Assembly (NCBI GenBank): GCA_964494805.1
Contig: CAZBST010000002.1
Location: 124,001-188,000 of the forward strand
Direction of reading: 5' to 3'
DNA: 64,000 nt
Origin: CAIYOL01 sp964494805
Lineage (GTDB): Bacteria > Planctomycetota > Phycisphaerae > Sedimentisphaerales > Anaerobacaceae
Below, in pieces: positions 23,211-31,997 of this stretch; the first letter of the stretch is position 1, and every line of letters begins with the position of its first letter. The translations under genes were made by a program, and so were the position numbers. Under the pieces are notes generated by a model. The model was given only the letters and a program-made list of their open reading frames with translations. It made no database searches and had not been told where the DNA came from.

Positions 23211-25187
23211 ATGAAAAATACAGCAAACAGGTCTGTTTTATTTTCGGCAATAATGCTGACGGTATGTCTGAGCCAGCCGGCATTTAGCCTGCCCCGTGAC
23301 CGTGTAGCGGGCAATATGATGCTGATTAACGATAATGCAGGGTGGTGCTGGTACCAAGACGAGAAGATTATTTATGACCCAGTTGACGGCAGTATTATTA
23401 CAAGCACTGCGGCACATCCTTTCGGCCTCGGCGGCTCGGCGAGAGGCAATGATGTAGATGCCACTACATTTAAAATAGCTACAGGCAAGCGGACGCGGGT
23501 GCCTATGTGCGACCGGGGCGGCGACGACCACAATATGGGGGCTTTGTGGATACGGCCTGACGGCAGATATTTACATATATATGCAGGCCATAATGCTAAT
23601 GATTTAAGCTACTACCGTGTCACCACCAATCCGAACGACGGCAGTAGCTGGGCGGCAGAGCTAAACTATAACTGGGTGACTCTCAGCGGTCTTCCGGATA
23701 CCACCAATCTTACTTACAGCAACGTTTTATATCTCTCGGCTGAGGGAACCGGAAGCGGCCGACTGTATAATATCGTGCGAGGATTCGGGCGAAATCCTAA
23801 TATAGCATACTCCGACGACTGGGGCCGGACATGGCACTATGGGGGAAGACTGTCTGCGCCCTCAGGGAGGAGCGGCTATTCCAACGGTTATTACAAGTTT
23901 AACTCCAACGGGGTTGACCGCATAGATTTTATCACCACTGAGCATCACCCACGCGAGTACAATAACAGTATCTATCACGGCTATATTAAAGGAGGGAAGT
24001 CTCACAACTCTTACGGAACTGTAATCGACAACAATATTTTCAACCAAAAGTGCAGTCATCCGGAAGATTTTACACGGGTATTTCGCGCTTCGCCGGTAAG
24101 ATCCAATTCATATCACACGGCGTGGACTGTTGAACTGGAGCGCGACGCACACGGCCAGCCAGTATGTTTATTTACCACTCGCTACGGCAGAAGAGTATTT
24201 GGCGGCAAGGTTGGAGCCGCAGACCACCGTCTTTTCTACGGACGTTTCGACGGCTCAAAGTGGCATTACACAAAGCTATGCAAGATGGGACCGGGGCTTC
24301 ATCGGCCTGAACAGGATTACACTGGACTAGGCTGCATACATCCCAACGATGCCAACCTAATCTATGTCTCAACACCCTTTGACCCACGTGACGGTTCAGC
24401 GCTCAGTCACTATGAGATTTTCAAAGGGGTAACCAGCAACAACGGCGCTACCTGGGACTGGACACAAATCACATTTGATTCGACGGTCGATAATATTCGT
24501 CCTGCTATTCCCAAATGGGACGCCAACAACACGGCGGTCTTCTGGACGAGGGGCTCCTACCCGGGCCAGGAACAGTACGATATGGCACTTGTTGGAATGA
24601 TTGAGCGCAAAGAAGAGACACTCGGAAAGGTCAGTTATATTGACGCCAACGAGAGCAACACTACAAAGTCAGACGGTTCGCCATTTACGCCGACCGGGCC
24701 GAGCGGCATCGCCGGGGCCATTGATAATAAGTGGCACGAATACACAGGATATGGAAACAAAGGCAGCTGTTTCACCGCCGGTGATTTGAGGACTGAAAAT
24801 GCTCCTACGCTGAAGACTACCATAAGCGGTCTGGCAGAGGGGACATACGATGTGTTTGCATACTTCTGGTGCAACCCGAAGGCGGACTGGGGCATAAGGG
24901 GCGGCTTCGAATCAAATGATATGCTGTGCTTCAACAAGCAATCCTCTCAATTTGCCGAGGCGTCGCAGTTCTCCGGCCCCGTTACAGTTACCAGTACCGG
25001 AGTCCAGCTTTACCGCGTTTATATCGGCCGCAAGGAGGTAAGCGGAGGCACACCGATTGTTGTCTATCTTGATAACTATGATAGCTCTTTTACTCATAGA
25101 CCTACCCACACCACATACGATGGCGTCGGAGTTGCCAGTGTGATAACGGGCACCATTGCCGGCGGGCAGGCTTTGGGGGCCAAATAA
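23211..25187 (+). CDS. secreted BNR_4-family protein, possible polysaccharide lyase
   Basis: This 658-residue exported protein has a signal peptide at 1-26 ending PAFS. A beta-propeller-like BNR_4 domain follows (about 35-460), opening with DNAGWCWYQDEKIIYDP and containing paired-basic blade motifs such as IAYSDDWGRTWHY and an EHHPREYNNSIYHGY segment. The BNR_4 group contains ulvan lyases and other uronate-acting lyases, so cleavage of an acidic polysaccharide is a reasonable but unproven guess. The C-terminal part (about 470-655) looks like a beta-sandwich, possibly carbohydrate-binding. The ATG follows GGGGGTAAAAAACG. The GH105-type hydrolase elsewhere in the window would act on unsaturated products of such lyases. 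The family call is moderately sure and the activity uncertain. Confidence 0.7.
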   Translation: MKNTANRSVLFSAIMLTVCLSQPAFSLPRDRVAGNMMLINDNAGWCWYQDEKIIYDPVDGSIITSTAAHPFGLGGSARGNDVDATTFKIATGKRTRVPMCDRGGDDHNMGALWIRPDGRYLHIYAGHNANDLSYYRVTTNPNDGSSWAAELNYNWVTLSGLPDTTNLTYSNVLYLSAEGTGSGRLYNIVRGFGRNPNIAYSDDWGRTWHYGGRLSAPSGRSGYSNGYYKFNSNGVDRIDFITTEHHPREYNNSIYHGYIKGGKSHNSYGTVIDNNIFNQKCSHPEDFTRVFRASPVRSNSYHTAWTVELERDAHGQPVCLFTTRYGRRVFGGKVGAADHRLFYGRFDGSKWHYTKLCKMGPGLHRPEQDYTGLGCIHPNDANLIYVSTPFDPRDGSALSHYEIFKGVTSNNGATWDWTQITFDSTVDNIRPAIPKWDANNTAVFWTRGSYPGQEQYDMALVGMIERKEETLGKVSYIDANESNTTKSDGSPFTPTGPSGIAGAIDNKWHEYTGYGNKGSCFTAGDLRTENAPTLKTTISGLAEGTYDVFAYFWCNPKADWGIRGGFESNDMLCFNKQSSQFAEASQFSGPVTVTSTGVQLYRVYIGRKEVSGGTPIVVYLDNYDSSFTHRPTHTTYDGVGVASVITGTIAGGQALGAK

Positions 25188-25275
25188 AAAGCATTCCCGA
25201 TATTTTAGCGCCCATTAAAAATCATATCCAACCCAACCTGCCCCAATATCTCTTCTGGTTTTCATAGATTTAAGG

Positions 25276-25281
25276 TATAAT
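25276..25281 (+). promoter_or_regulatory. possible -10 element for the RRM gene
   Basis: A perfect TATAAT lies 41 bases before the ATG of the RNA-binding protein. The -35 region at 17-18 bases upstream (TTCTGG) is weak. The predicted leader of about 35 bases includes the AAGGAGA ribosome site. Confidence 0.4.
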
Positions 25282-25322
25282 AGCTTTTTTAGAGCACAGA
25301 GAAACCCATAAGGAGAACAGTC

Positions 25323-25571
25323 ATGGGTAAAAAATTGTATGTCGGCAATCTAAGTCCTGATGCAGACCAAGAGAGCTTAAAAGCATTGTTTTCAATGTTC
25401 GGAACGGTTGAAAAAGCTTATATAATTCCTGACCGCGAGACAGGCCAGAGCAAGGGTTTCGGTTTTGTCGTGATGAGTAATGACGCCGAGGCCCAGGCGG
25501 CAATAAGCGCACTAAATGGAAAAGATTGCGGCGGTTACACCGTTAAGGTCAGTGAAGCTAAGACCAAGTAG
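25323..25571 (+). CDS. single-RRM RNA-binding protein
   Basis: This is a complete RNA recognition motif of 82 residues and nothing else. RNP2 is KLYVGNL (4-10) and RNP1 is KGFGFVVM (about 44-51), with the aromatic residues that stack on RNA bases present. Short one-domain RRM proteins of this type occur in cyanobacteria, planctomycetes and some proteobacteria, often as cold-responsive or general RNA chaperones. There is a good ribosome site (AAGGAGAACAGTC-ATG). The gene is monocistronic and convergent with the V-ATPase operon, which ends 57 bases away. It lacks the glycine-rich tail seen on many cyanobacterial Rbp proteins. Confidence 0.92.
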   Translation: MGKKLYVGNLSPDADQESLKALFSMFGTVEKAYIIPDRETGQSKGFGFVVMSNDAEAQAAISALNGKDCGGYTVKVSEAKTK

Positions 25572-25627
25572 GTCCATCGTTCATCCTACCCCCCAAAGCA
25601 GAAATGACAAATTCGCAGCCAAGATAA

Positions 25628-26245
25628 TTAAGCGCGGATGATGTCGGTGATTTTCATAAGACGTGAGGTGCTGTCGCGTTCGGCTTCGGCGAGCTTGTCA
25701 TAGATAAATCTGATGGTTTCGTGCAGCTCAGGGATAACAACGTACTCCAGGACATTGACCCTTCGGCGGGCCATTCGCAACTCAACAGCAAGCAGACCGG
25801 CCTGCTTTTCCTTCTCAGCAAGCTCAATTAAATCATCGAAGGCACGCTCTAAAGCCATAAGCGCCACGTCCAACTCGCCGGATGTGGCGGCGAAGCCATA
25901 ACAGATGATTTCGCCTTCCATTTTCTTAATCAGATGGGGGACTTTTACGTTCATAATATGAGCGAACTCGAGGACAAGCGTAAATTTTTTTGCAGGGACT
26001 TCAAGAGCGGCTTTTACATCCTCCGGCTCCATCGATGCACGGGCCAGCATAAAACGCCGACAGGTTTCCAGCAATTCTTTTTCGACCTTTTCGCGCAGCG
26101 GTTTAATTTGCTTGGCGATTTGAATCAGCCGGCGGGAAAGCTCATCGCGTTTTTCGCTGAGCAAACGATGACCGCGAGCGGCCAAAGCCACCCGCTTTCG
26201 CAGGTACAGGAGTTCCATTCGTGTGGCGTTAACGGCTGTTAACAT
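25628..26245 (-). CDS. ntpD: V/A-type ATPase subunit D (central stalk)
   Basis: Subunit D forms the rotating central shaft that couples the A3B3 head to the membrane rotor. The 205-residue protein has the expected long N- and C-terminal helices: it opens NATRMELLYLRKRVALAARGHRLLSEKRDEL and closes with a long helix containing RRRVNVLEYVVIPEL, a subunit D hallmark. The ATG directly abuts the subunit B stop codon with no gap, indicating translational coupling. It is the last gene of the nine-gene operon. Confidence 0.93.
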   Translation of the reverse strand: MLTAVNATRMELLYLRKRVALAARGHRLLSEKRDELSRRLIQIAKQIKPLREKVEKELLETCRRFMLARASMEPEDVKAALEVPAKKFTLVLEFAHIMNVKVPHLIKKMEGEIICYGFAATSGELDVALMALERAFDDLIELAEKEKQAGLLAVELRMARRRVNVLEYVVIPELHETIRFIYDKLAEAERDSTSRLMKITDIIRA

Positions 26246-27646
26246 TTAGTCGTTTTCCTTTTTCTTTCTGAACCGCGGCATATATTTTTCGATGAGCTTG
26301 GTATCCATTCGTTTCAATTCGGCATTCTCAAACATACTCAGCAGCTCCCAGCCGAGGTCAAGGGTCGTTTCGACAGGACGGTTTTCATAATAGTCCTGAG
26401 AGACATAGCGGGCCTCGAATTTGTCTGCGAAGTCCACATATTTTTTGTCGTCTTCGGACAGAGCGTCTCTGCCCATAATGGTGGCCAGCTCCTGCGCTTC
26501 TTTGCCGCGGGCGTATGCAGCGTAAAGCTGGTTGTAAAGGTCGGCGTGGTCTTCGCGCGTTTTTCCTTCGCCGATGCCTTTATCTTTCAATCGAGACAAA
26601 CTCGGCAGAACATCAACAGGCGGCGAGACGGCTTTTCTGTGCAACGGCCGCGACAGAATAATCTGGCCTTCGGTAATATAGCCTGTCAGGTCGGGAACCG
26701 GATGGGTTTTATCATCCTCAGGCATAGTCAGAACGGGCACTAACGTAATAGAGCCTTTTTTGTCTTTGATTCGCCCGGCCCTTTCATAAACGGTAGCGAG
26801 GTCCGTGTAGAGGTATCCGGGGTAACCTCTGCGGCCGGGGACTTCCTTCCTGGCAGCACTGATTTCCCGCAGGGCCTCGCAGTAATTGGTCATATCATTT
26901 AAGATTACGAGGACATGCATATCCAGCTCAAAGGCGAGATACTCGGCGGCGGTAAGTGCAAACCGAGGGGTGGCTATTCTTTCGATTGCAGGGTCGTTCG
27001 CGAGATTGACGAACATAACAGCCCGCTCGATGGCGCCTGTTTCCTGCAGGTCGTCAATAAAGAACTGGGCGGCCTCAAATGTGATTCCCATCGCGGCAAA
27101 AACAACAGCAAATTCCTCACCCTTACCGAGGACGGTCGCCTGACGGGCCAACTGGGCAGTTATCTGGTCGTGCGGCAGCCCTGCGCCTGAAAAAACAGGA
27201 AGTTTCTGACCCCGGATGAGAGGATTCAAGCCGTCAATGGCCGATATGCCGGTCTGAATAAATTCGCTGGGGTAGTCCCGAGCGTCCGGATTGATGGGTC
27301 GGCTGTTAATATCGAGTCTCTTTTCGGGGATGATTGCAGGACCGTCGTCCTTTGGCTCTCCGAGGCCGCTGAATACCCTACCTAAGATATCAGGTGATAA
27401 GGCCAATTCGAGAGGTCTTGCCAAAAAACGAACCGTGCTTTTACTGACGTCGATGCCGCGTGTCCCTTCGAAGACCTGGACGAGGACTTTGTCTTTTTCG
27501 ACCTGTAGAATCTGGCCGTGACGAATCGAACCATCCGCAAGCTCGATATCGACGATATGACCGTATTTGGCCTGGTCAACCATCTCGACTATCATCAATG
27601 GGCCGGCAATACTGGCAACAGTTTGATATTCCTTTACAGACAACAT
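26246..27646 (-). CDS. ntpB: V/A-type ATPase subunit B (regulatory, non-catalytic)
   Basis: Subunit B alternates with A in the cytoplasmic hexamer and contributes an arginine to the catalytic interface. The 466-residue protein has the B-type sequence FSGAGLPHDQITAQLARQA in place of a P-loop, as the non-catalytic subunit should. It also has GRRGYPGYLYTDLATVYERAG and a C-terminal helical domain starting RLKDKGIGEGKTREDH. Its length is normal. It lies 20 bases after subunit A and directly abuts subunit D. Confidence 0.95.
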   Translation of the reverse strand: MLSVKEYQTVASIAGPLMIVEMVDQAKYGHIVDIELADGSIRHGQILQVEKDKVLVQVFEGTRGIDVSKSTVRFLARPLELALSPDILGRVFSGLGEPKDDGPAIIPEKRLDINSRPINPDARDYPSEFIQTGISAIDGLNPLIRGQKLPVFSGAGLPHDQITAQLARQATVLGKGEEFAVVFAAMGITFEAAQFFIDDLQETGAIERAVMFVNLANDPAIERIATPRFALTAAEYLAFELDMHVLVILNDMTNYCEALREISAARKEVPGRRGYPGYLYTDLATVYERAGRIKDKKGSITLVPVLTMPEDDKTHPVPDLTGYITEGQIILSRPLHRKAVSPPVDVLPSLSRLKDKGIGEGKTREDHADLYNQLYAAYARGKEAQELATIMGRDALSEDDKKYVDFADKFEARYVSQDYYENRPVETTLDLGWELLSMFENAELKRMDTKLIEKYMPRFRKKKEND

Positions 27647-27666
27647 TTCAAACTCCTAATCCGTGT

Positions 27667-29448
27667 TTACTGCACGTTATCAGCAACTTTTAATTGCTTG
27701 AACTGTTCATCAATCGTGTCGCGAATTTTGGCGATTTTGGTTATCTGGCTTTCGGGGATATATTTTGCTCTTGCGATTTGTTCCCGGACGGCCAATTTGA
27801 AAATCGGAGCGGTTTCAACACCTGCCTCAACAGCAACCAGCGCCTGCTCGTGGAAGTACAGGATGGTTTTTAACATTTCATACTGTTTGGCCATCGGCGA
27901 GTAGGTATCAACATCGTGAAAGGCGTTTTGGTGCAGGAAATCTTCACGGATTGAGCGAGCTGTTTCAAGCACCACTCCGTCCGTCGGTGACAGGGACTCT
28001 GCACCGACGAGACGAACTATCTCAAGCAGCTCGACCTCCTGCTCCAGCAGGCCCATCGCCTTGACCGTCATCTGTCCCATTTCCTGCCCCTGGTCCTTGT
28101 CTTCGAAACACTCTTTCAGGTATTGTTTATAAAATGAATAGCTCGTCAGCCAATCAATGGCGGGGAAGTGTCTCTGGTAGGCAAGTCTTCCGACGAGCGA
28201 CCAGAATACCTTGACGACGTGCAGTGTTGCTCTGACGACCGAATCTGAGAGGTCGCCGCCTGGCGGACTTACCGCACCGATAACCGACAAAGCTCCTTCT
28301 CGCTGAGGGCGGCCCCGACACTGGACCCTGCCGGCCCTTTCATAAAATGCAGCAATCCGAGCCGCCAGATAAGCAGGATAACCTTCTTCGGCGGGCATCT
28401 CTTCAAGGCGAGTCGATATTTCGCGCATCGCCTCGGCCCATCTGCTGGTGCTGTCGGCCATCAAGGCCACGGTATAACCCATATCGCGGAAATACTCAGC
28501 TATGGTAATGCCGGTATAAACGGACGCCTCTCTGGCTGCTACGGGCATATTAGATGTGTTTGCGATAAGGACGGAGCGCTTCATTAAGGGTTCTCCGCTG
28601 CGCGGGTCTTTCAACTCGGGAAATTCCATCAGAACATCGGTCATTTCATTGCCGCGCTCTCCGCAGCCGACATAAACAACAATGTCGGCATCAACCCATT
28701 TTGCCAACTGGTGCTGGACGACCGTTTTACCTGAGCCAAACGGCCCAGGCACACAAGCGGTCCCACCCTTGGCAACAGGAAAGAAGGTATCAATGACTCG
28801 TTGGCCGGTAACAAGGATTCTGTCCGGAGCAAGACGTTTTGTTACCTCTCTGGCATTTCTGACGGGGCATTTCTGCATCAACTTCAGCTCGGTTTCGGTG
28901 CCGTCTTCGGCAAGACAGACGGCGATTGTCTGCTCGACCGTGTAATCACCTTCAGCTATTTTTTGGATAGTCCCCGCTACTGCGGAAGGCACCATAATCT
29001 TATGCACAAATTGTGTGGTTTCCTGAACTTCGCCTATAATGTCACCTGGGCCGACGGCTTCGCCATCTTTTACGGTCGGCTTAAAATGCCATTTCTTTTC
29101 CCTGTCCAGAGCCGGCAGGACGCTGCCCCTGCTCATAAATTCGCCTTCAGATTTTACGAGCAGGTTCAACGGTCTCTGGATACCATCATAAATACTTTCA
29201 ATCAGGCCGGGGCCTAATTCGACCGACAGCGGCGCTTCTGTGTCAACTACCGGCTCGCCGGGGCCGATACCTGTTGTCTCTTCATAAACCTGTATCGAGG
29301 CCAAGTCACTCTCAAGCTCGACTATCTCGCCGATAAGCTTCAATTCGCCGACGCGAACCACGTCATACATCCTTGAACCAGTCATACCTTCGGCAGCAAC
29401 GACCGGACCTGCAACTTTGACTATTCTGCCGGTTTTTTCTTTAGCCAT
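27667..29448 (-). CDS. ntpA: V/A-type ATPase catalytic subunit A
   Basis: This is the ATP-hydrolysing or -synthesising subunit of the cytoplasmic head. The 593-residue protein has the Walker A motif GPFGSGKT at 235-242 in the V/A-type form, the non-homologous bulge domain (about 110-185) that distinguishes A subunits from F-type beta, and Walker B-type MADSTSRWAEA. The arrangement is complete with no internal break. The gene follows subunit F by 15 bases. A pump working as an ATPase or as a synthase would look the same from this sequence. Confidence 0.96.
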   Translation of the reverse strand: MAKEKTGRIVKVAGPVVAAEGMTGSRMYDVVRVGELKLIGEIVELESDLASIQVYEETTGIGPGEPVVDTEAPLSVELGPGLIESIYDGIQRPLNLLVKSEGEFMSRGSVLPALDREKKWHFKPTVKDGEAVGPGDIIGEVQETTQFVHKIMVPSAVAGTIQKIAEGDYTVEQTIAVCLAEDGTETELKLMQKCPVRNAREVTKRLAPDRILVTGQRVIDTFFPVAKGGTACVPGPFGSGKTVVQHQLAKWVDADIVVYVGCGERGNEMTDVLMEFPELKDPRSGEPLMKRSVLIANTSNMPVAAREASVYTGITIAEYFRDMGYTVALMADSTSRWAEAMREISTRLEEMPAEEGYPAYLAARIAAFYERAGRVQCRGRPQREGALSVIGAVSPPGGDLSDSVVRATLHVVKVFWSLVGRLAYQRHFPAIDWLTSYSFYKQYLKECFEDKDQGQEMGQMTVKAMGLLEQEVELLEIVRLVGAESLSPTDGVVLETARSIREDFLHQNAFHDVDTYSPMAKQYEMLKTILYFHEQALVAVEAGVETAPIFKLAVREQIARAKYIPESQITKIAKIRDTIDEQFKQLKVADNVQ

Positions 29449-29463
29449 TATGAAAACCTTTTC

Positions 29464-29787
29464 CTAATCATTTTGCACAATATTTACACCCGTAGCCATT
29501 TTAAGAACTCTGCTAAGTTTGCTCGTAGCAACACCGGTCGGCTCAGTGGTAAACGGCACCACGACAATACAGGGCATCGGGACATCCTGATAAGCTGAAA
29601 AGACTTCTTCAACCCTCGGCGCTATATTTTCAGCAACCACGACAAGAGCATACTTACCGCTGATTATTTTATTTGCGCTTTCGAGAGTTTGCTCAGCGGT
29701 CTGACCAGCAGGGTATGTATCAACTCCGAGCGCCGAGAACGGCATCACAAAATCTGTATCACCTAAAACTGCGATTTTACATTCCAT
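29464..29787 (-). CDS. ntpG: V/A-type ATPase subunit F
   Basis: This is the small Rossmann-like subunit (107 residues) that binds subunit D in the central stalk and modulates activity. The start KIAVLGDTDFVMPFSALGVDTY and the IAPRVEEVF and PCIVVVPF segments are typical of the family. It sits between subunits C and A, with gaps of 16 and 15 bases, as in the Thermus operon. The symbol follows Enterococcus usage and is called atpF in other systems. Confidence 0.9.
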   Translation of the reverse strand: MECKIAVLGDTDFVMPFSALGVDTYPAGQTAEQTLESANKIISGKYALVVVAENIAPRVEEVFSAYQDVPMPCIVVVPFTTEPTGVATSKLSRVLKMATGVNIVQND

Positions 29788-29803
29788 TTTTTTGCCGTCC
29801 GTA

Positions 29804-30838
29804 TTATGAGATACGGTCCAAAATCAGTTTCGTGTCCAAGGAATTCTTTTTGGCTGTTAATATCAGCCGGACGTTTCGGATTTCATTTTCCTTTATCAGC
29901 AAATAGGCAATAATCGGCTGAGGACCAGCGGTAACCTGAATCGTTGTTTTCAGAAATCCTGTTAAGAATTCCTCGCATTGCTGCTCAATTTTCAAAAAGG
30001 ATTTGTCCGACATTAGATAATTGGCGCCTGTTTCAACAACTCGGCTATAGGGCAGCACAAAAAACAACTGTCCCTGAGTTTCGTAGCCGGCATCCAAAGC
30101 CTTCTCCAGGCGTTCCTGCTCGATAAAACCGCCTTTCAAGAAAACGCTACGATGCTCTGATTCGGTAAATTTCAGCCGAAGCATCGTGCGTATGTTGATT
30201 AAATCAATCTGTATTCTAAAAAGACCTAACAGAAAAACGCTTTTTAGTCGGTGTGCCTCTTTCAAATTGTATTCCGCCTGAAGCCGGTCGATTACATAAT
30301 CAATCCGGCGAATATCTTTATCCTGATAGTAGGCCAAAATCGCCTGCTCCGCTGCTTCGGCCATATAATCGGGAAAAAACTGGTAGTTTTCCTCTTCAAA
30401 GACCTGCTCGAAAATTTGAGGTGAAACGTTGCCTTCGCTGCTGTAATCGGCGCCCAATGGTCTTTCTGTCAATGTTCGCCGCAGAGCCAGCCGCAGGTTC
30501 GCAAAATCATCGCGCGTTCTAAACAGCCTCGCAATCGGCTTATCAAGCATCAACTGTTCAAACAATTCTCTCACCGCCGAGCGTCTAAGCTGCAGAACAT
30601 CTTCGAGGTCCTCAAAGTTTCTGCTGCCGTGCGGCAGGGCGTATTCGCTGGCCGTCAGCAGGTTTGCTGCCTGTTCGAAACTTTCCGCATTGACCATATC
30701 CAGCAAAGCGGTTTTACTCAGCATCTGCGTTTCAAGCGTGCGCACCTGAGCTGTTTGAAATGTGTATCGCCAGTCGTCTCCGCCGACAGGCGGATACATA
30801 TAAAAATCAATGATACTCTCCCGGATAACTGCGGTCAT
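29804..30838 (-). CDS. ntpC: V/A-type ATPase subunit C (d-like socket)
   Basis: Subunit C sits on the membrane rotor ring and docks the central stalk. The 344-residue, mostly helical protein has the three-fold helical repeat character of the C/d family, with segments such as VRTLETQMLSKTALLDM, EAHRLKSVFLLGLFRIQIDLIN, and ENEIRNVRLILTAKKN close to the C-terminus. The gene starts 7 bases after the subunit E stop. Sequence conservation in this subunit is low, so the call leans on operon position as well as pattern. Confidence 0.88.
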   Translation of the reverse strand: MTAVIRESIIDFYMYPPVGGDDWRYTFQTAQVRTLETQMLSKTALLDMVNAESFEQAANLLTASEYALPHGSRNFEDLEDVLQLRRSAVRELFEQLMLDKPIARLFRTRDDFANLRLALRRTLTERPLGADYSSEGNVSPQIFEQVFEEENYQFFPDYMAEAAEQAILAYYQDKDIRRIDYVIDRLQAEYNLKEAHRLKSVFLLGLFRIQIDLINIRTMLRLKFTESEHRSVFLKGGFIEQERLEKALDAGYETQGQLFFVLPYSRVVETGANYLMSDKSFLKIEQQCEEFLTGFLKTTIQVTAGPQPIIAYLLIKENEIRNVRLILTAKKNSLDTKLILDRIS

Positions 30839-30845
30839 TTACTAC

Positions 30846-31439
30846 TTAATCTCCGAAAAGTTTCTTCGCTAATTCTGTCTCCAATTCTCTGCGTGCCCGG
30901 GCCAATAATACTTCAACCGAAACGTTATTTTTTATCTTACCTCGTTTTAAGATAAAACCGCTGCCGAGATCGGCCTTTTCATCAGACAATTTCAGCTTAC
31001 CCTTGCGGCCGGAGGCAAGCTGTTGATTGATACTATCTATAAACTTTTGGTTGATTTGCTTTTCCTTGCTGTCGATTACAACCTCTTCGTCGCCGGTTTC
31101 GACCGCATCAAGCATCAGCTTTGTCATCAACTTAAGATAAGATTCGTCCGAAAGCTTTTCTAACTGCTGTCGTGCCTGGGTAAAAACCTCATCGAGAATT
31201 TTTCTTTTCTCTGCGAGGAGCTGCTTTGCGATATCCATTCTTGCTGCCGCGAGCAGATGCGCCTTTTTTTCCTCGCCTGCCTTTTGAGCAATGATATCCG
31301 TCTGCTTTCCGAACTCGCTTAGCTGCTCATCGAGTTTCGCCTGCTCCTCAGCCTGGGCTTCATCGGCCTGCTTTTTTATCTTTTCCGCCTCGGCCTTGGC
31401 ATCAGCTAATATCTTTTCTACTACTTGCTGTGCTTCCAT
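30846..31439 (-). CDS. ntpE: V/A-type ATPase subunit E (peripheral stalk)
   Basis: Subunit E pairs with the H/G subunit to make the peripheral stalks. The 197-residue protein has a long charged N-terminal coiled coil (about 1-90, rich in Ala, Glu, Lys and Gln) and a compact C-terminal domain (about 95-195) with the GSGFILKRGKI.NNVSVE segment typical of E subunits. It lies between subunits K and C, with gaps of 25 and 7 bases. Confidence 0.9.
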   Translation of the reverse strand: MEAQQVVEKILADAKAEAEKIKKQADEAQAEEQAKLDEQLSEFGKQTDIIAQKAGEEKKAHLLAAARMDIAKQLLAEKRKILDEVFTQARQQLEKLSDESYLKLMTKLMLDAVETGDEEVVIDSKEKQINQKFIDSINQQLASGRKGKLKLSDEKADLGSGFILKRGKIKNNVSVEVLLARARRELETELAKKLFGD

Positions 31440-31464
31440 AATCGAATTCCATCAACAAAAAATA

Positions 31465-31968
31465 TTAAACAGTGGCAGCTGCAACTTGCGGCCAGTCTAT
31501 GCCCAAGAAGATAATAAATATAGTAGCGACCAGGCCAAGCATAGCATAAAGCTCGACCAAAACGGCATAAATGACCCCGGCCTTGAAAGCCATTTCCGGT
31601 TTTTTAGCTGTCATCAGGATGCCGCCGGCACAAACCTTACCCTGATGTATTCCGCTTACGAGACCTGCTATGGCAACGGGCAAACAAGCAGCAAATATCT
31701 GCCAACCAAGCTGAGGCGTTATAATCATTGTCCCGGCACCGAAAAAATTCATTTTCAGCATCGCAAAAAAAGCCCCCAAAAAGCCATACAATCCCTGCGT
31801 GCCTGGCAGCACAACCATTATGAACATCTGACCATACAGTTCCGGTTTCTCACTAAGAACGCCGGTCGCACTTCTTGCCGCGATACCGATGCCGATTGAA
31901 GAGCCGATACCAGCTATAAAAACTGCTAACCCGGCACCAGCTAAAGCTATCGCCATTCCATAATCCAT
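31465..31968 (-). CDS. ntpK: V/A-type ATPase rotor subunit K (proteolipid) with sodium-type ligands
   Basis: This is the membrane rotor subunit that carries the coupling ion. The 167-residue protein is a tandem duplication of a two-helix hairpin, so it has four membrane helices as in Enterococcus hirae NtpK. The residues known to bind Na+ in that protein (Leu61, Thr64, Gln65, Gln110, Glu139) have visible counterparts: Leu54, Thr57 and Gln58 in LPGTQGLYGF, Gln109 in GIHQGKV, and Glu139 in VELYAMLG. Only one of the two hairpins carries the ion-binding glutamate, as in NtpK. I therefore infer Na+ coupling. The ribosome site AGGAAGG precedes the ATG. Confidence 0.94.
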   Translation of the reverse strand: MDYGMAIALAGAGLAVFIAGIGSSIGIGIAARSATGVLSEKPELYGQMFIMVVLPGTQGLYGFLGAFFAMLKMNFFGAGTMIITPQLGWQIFAACLPVAIAGLVSGIHQGKVCAGGILMTAKKPEMAFKAGVIYAVLVELYAMLGLVATIFIIFLGIDWPQVAAATV

Positions 31969-31997
31969 ATCTAACCTTCCTTTCCATTTTTAGGATA

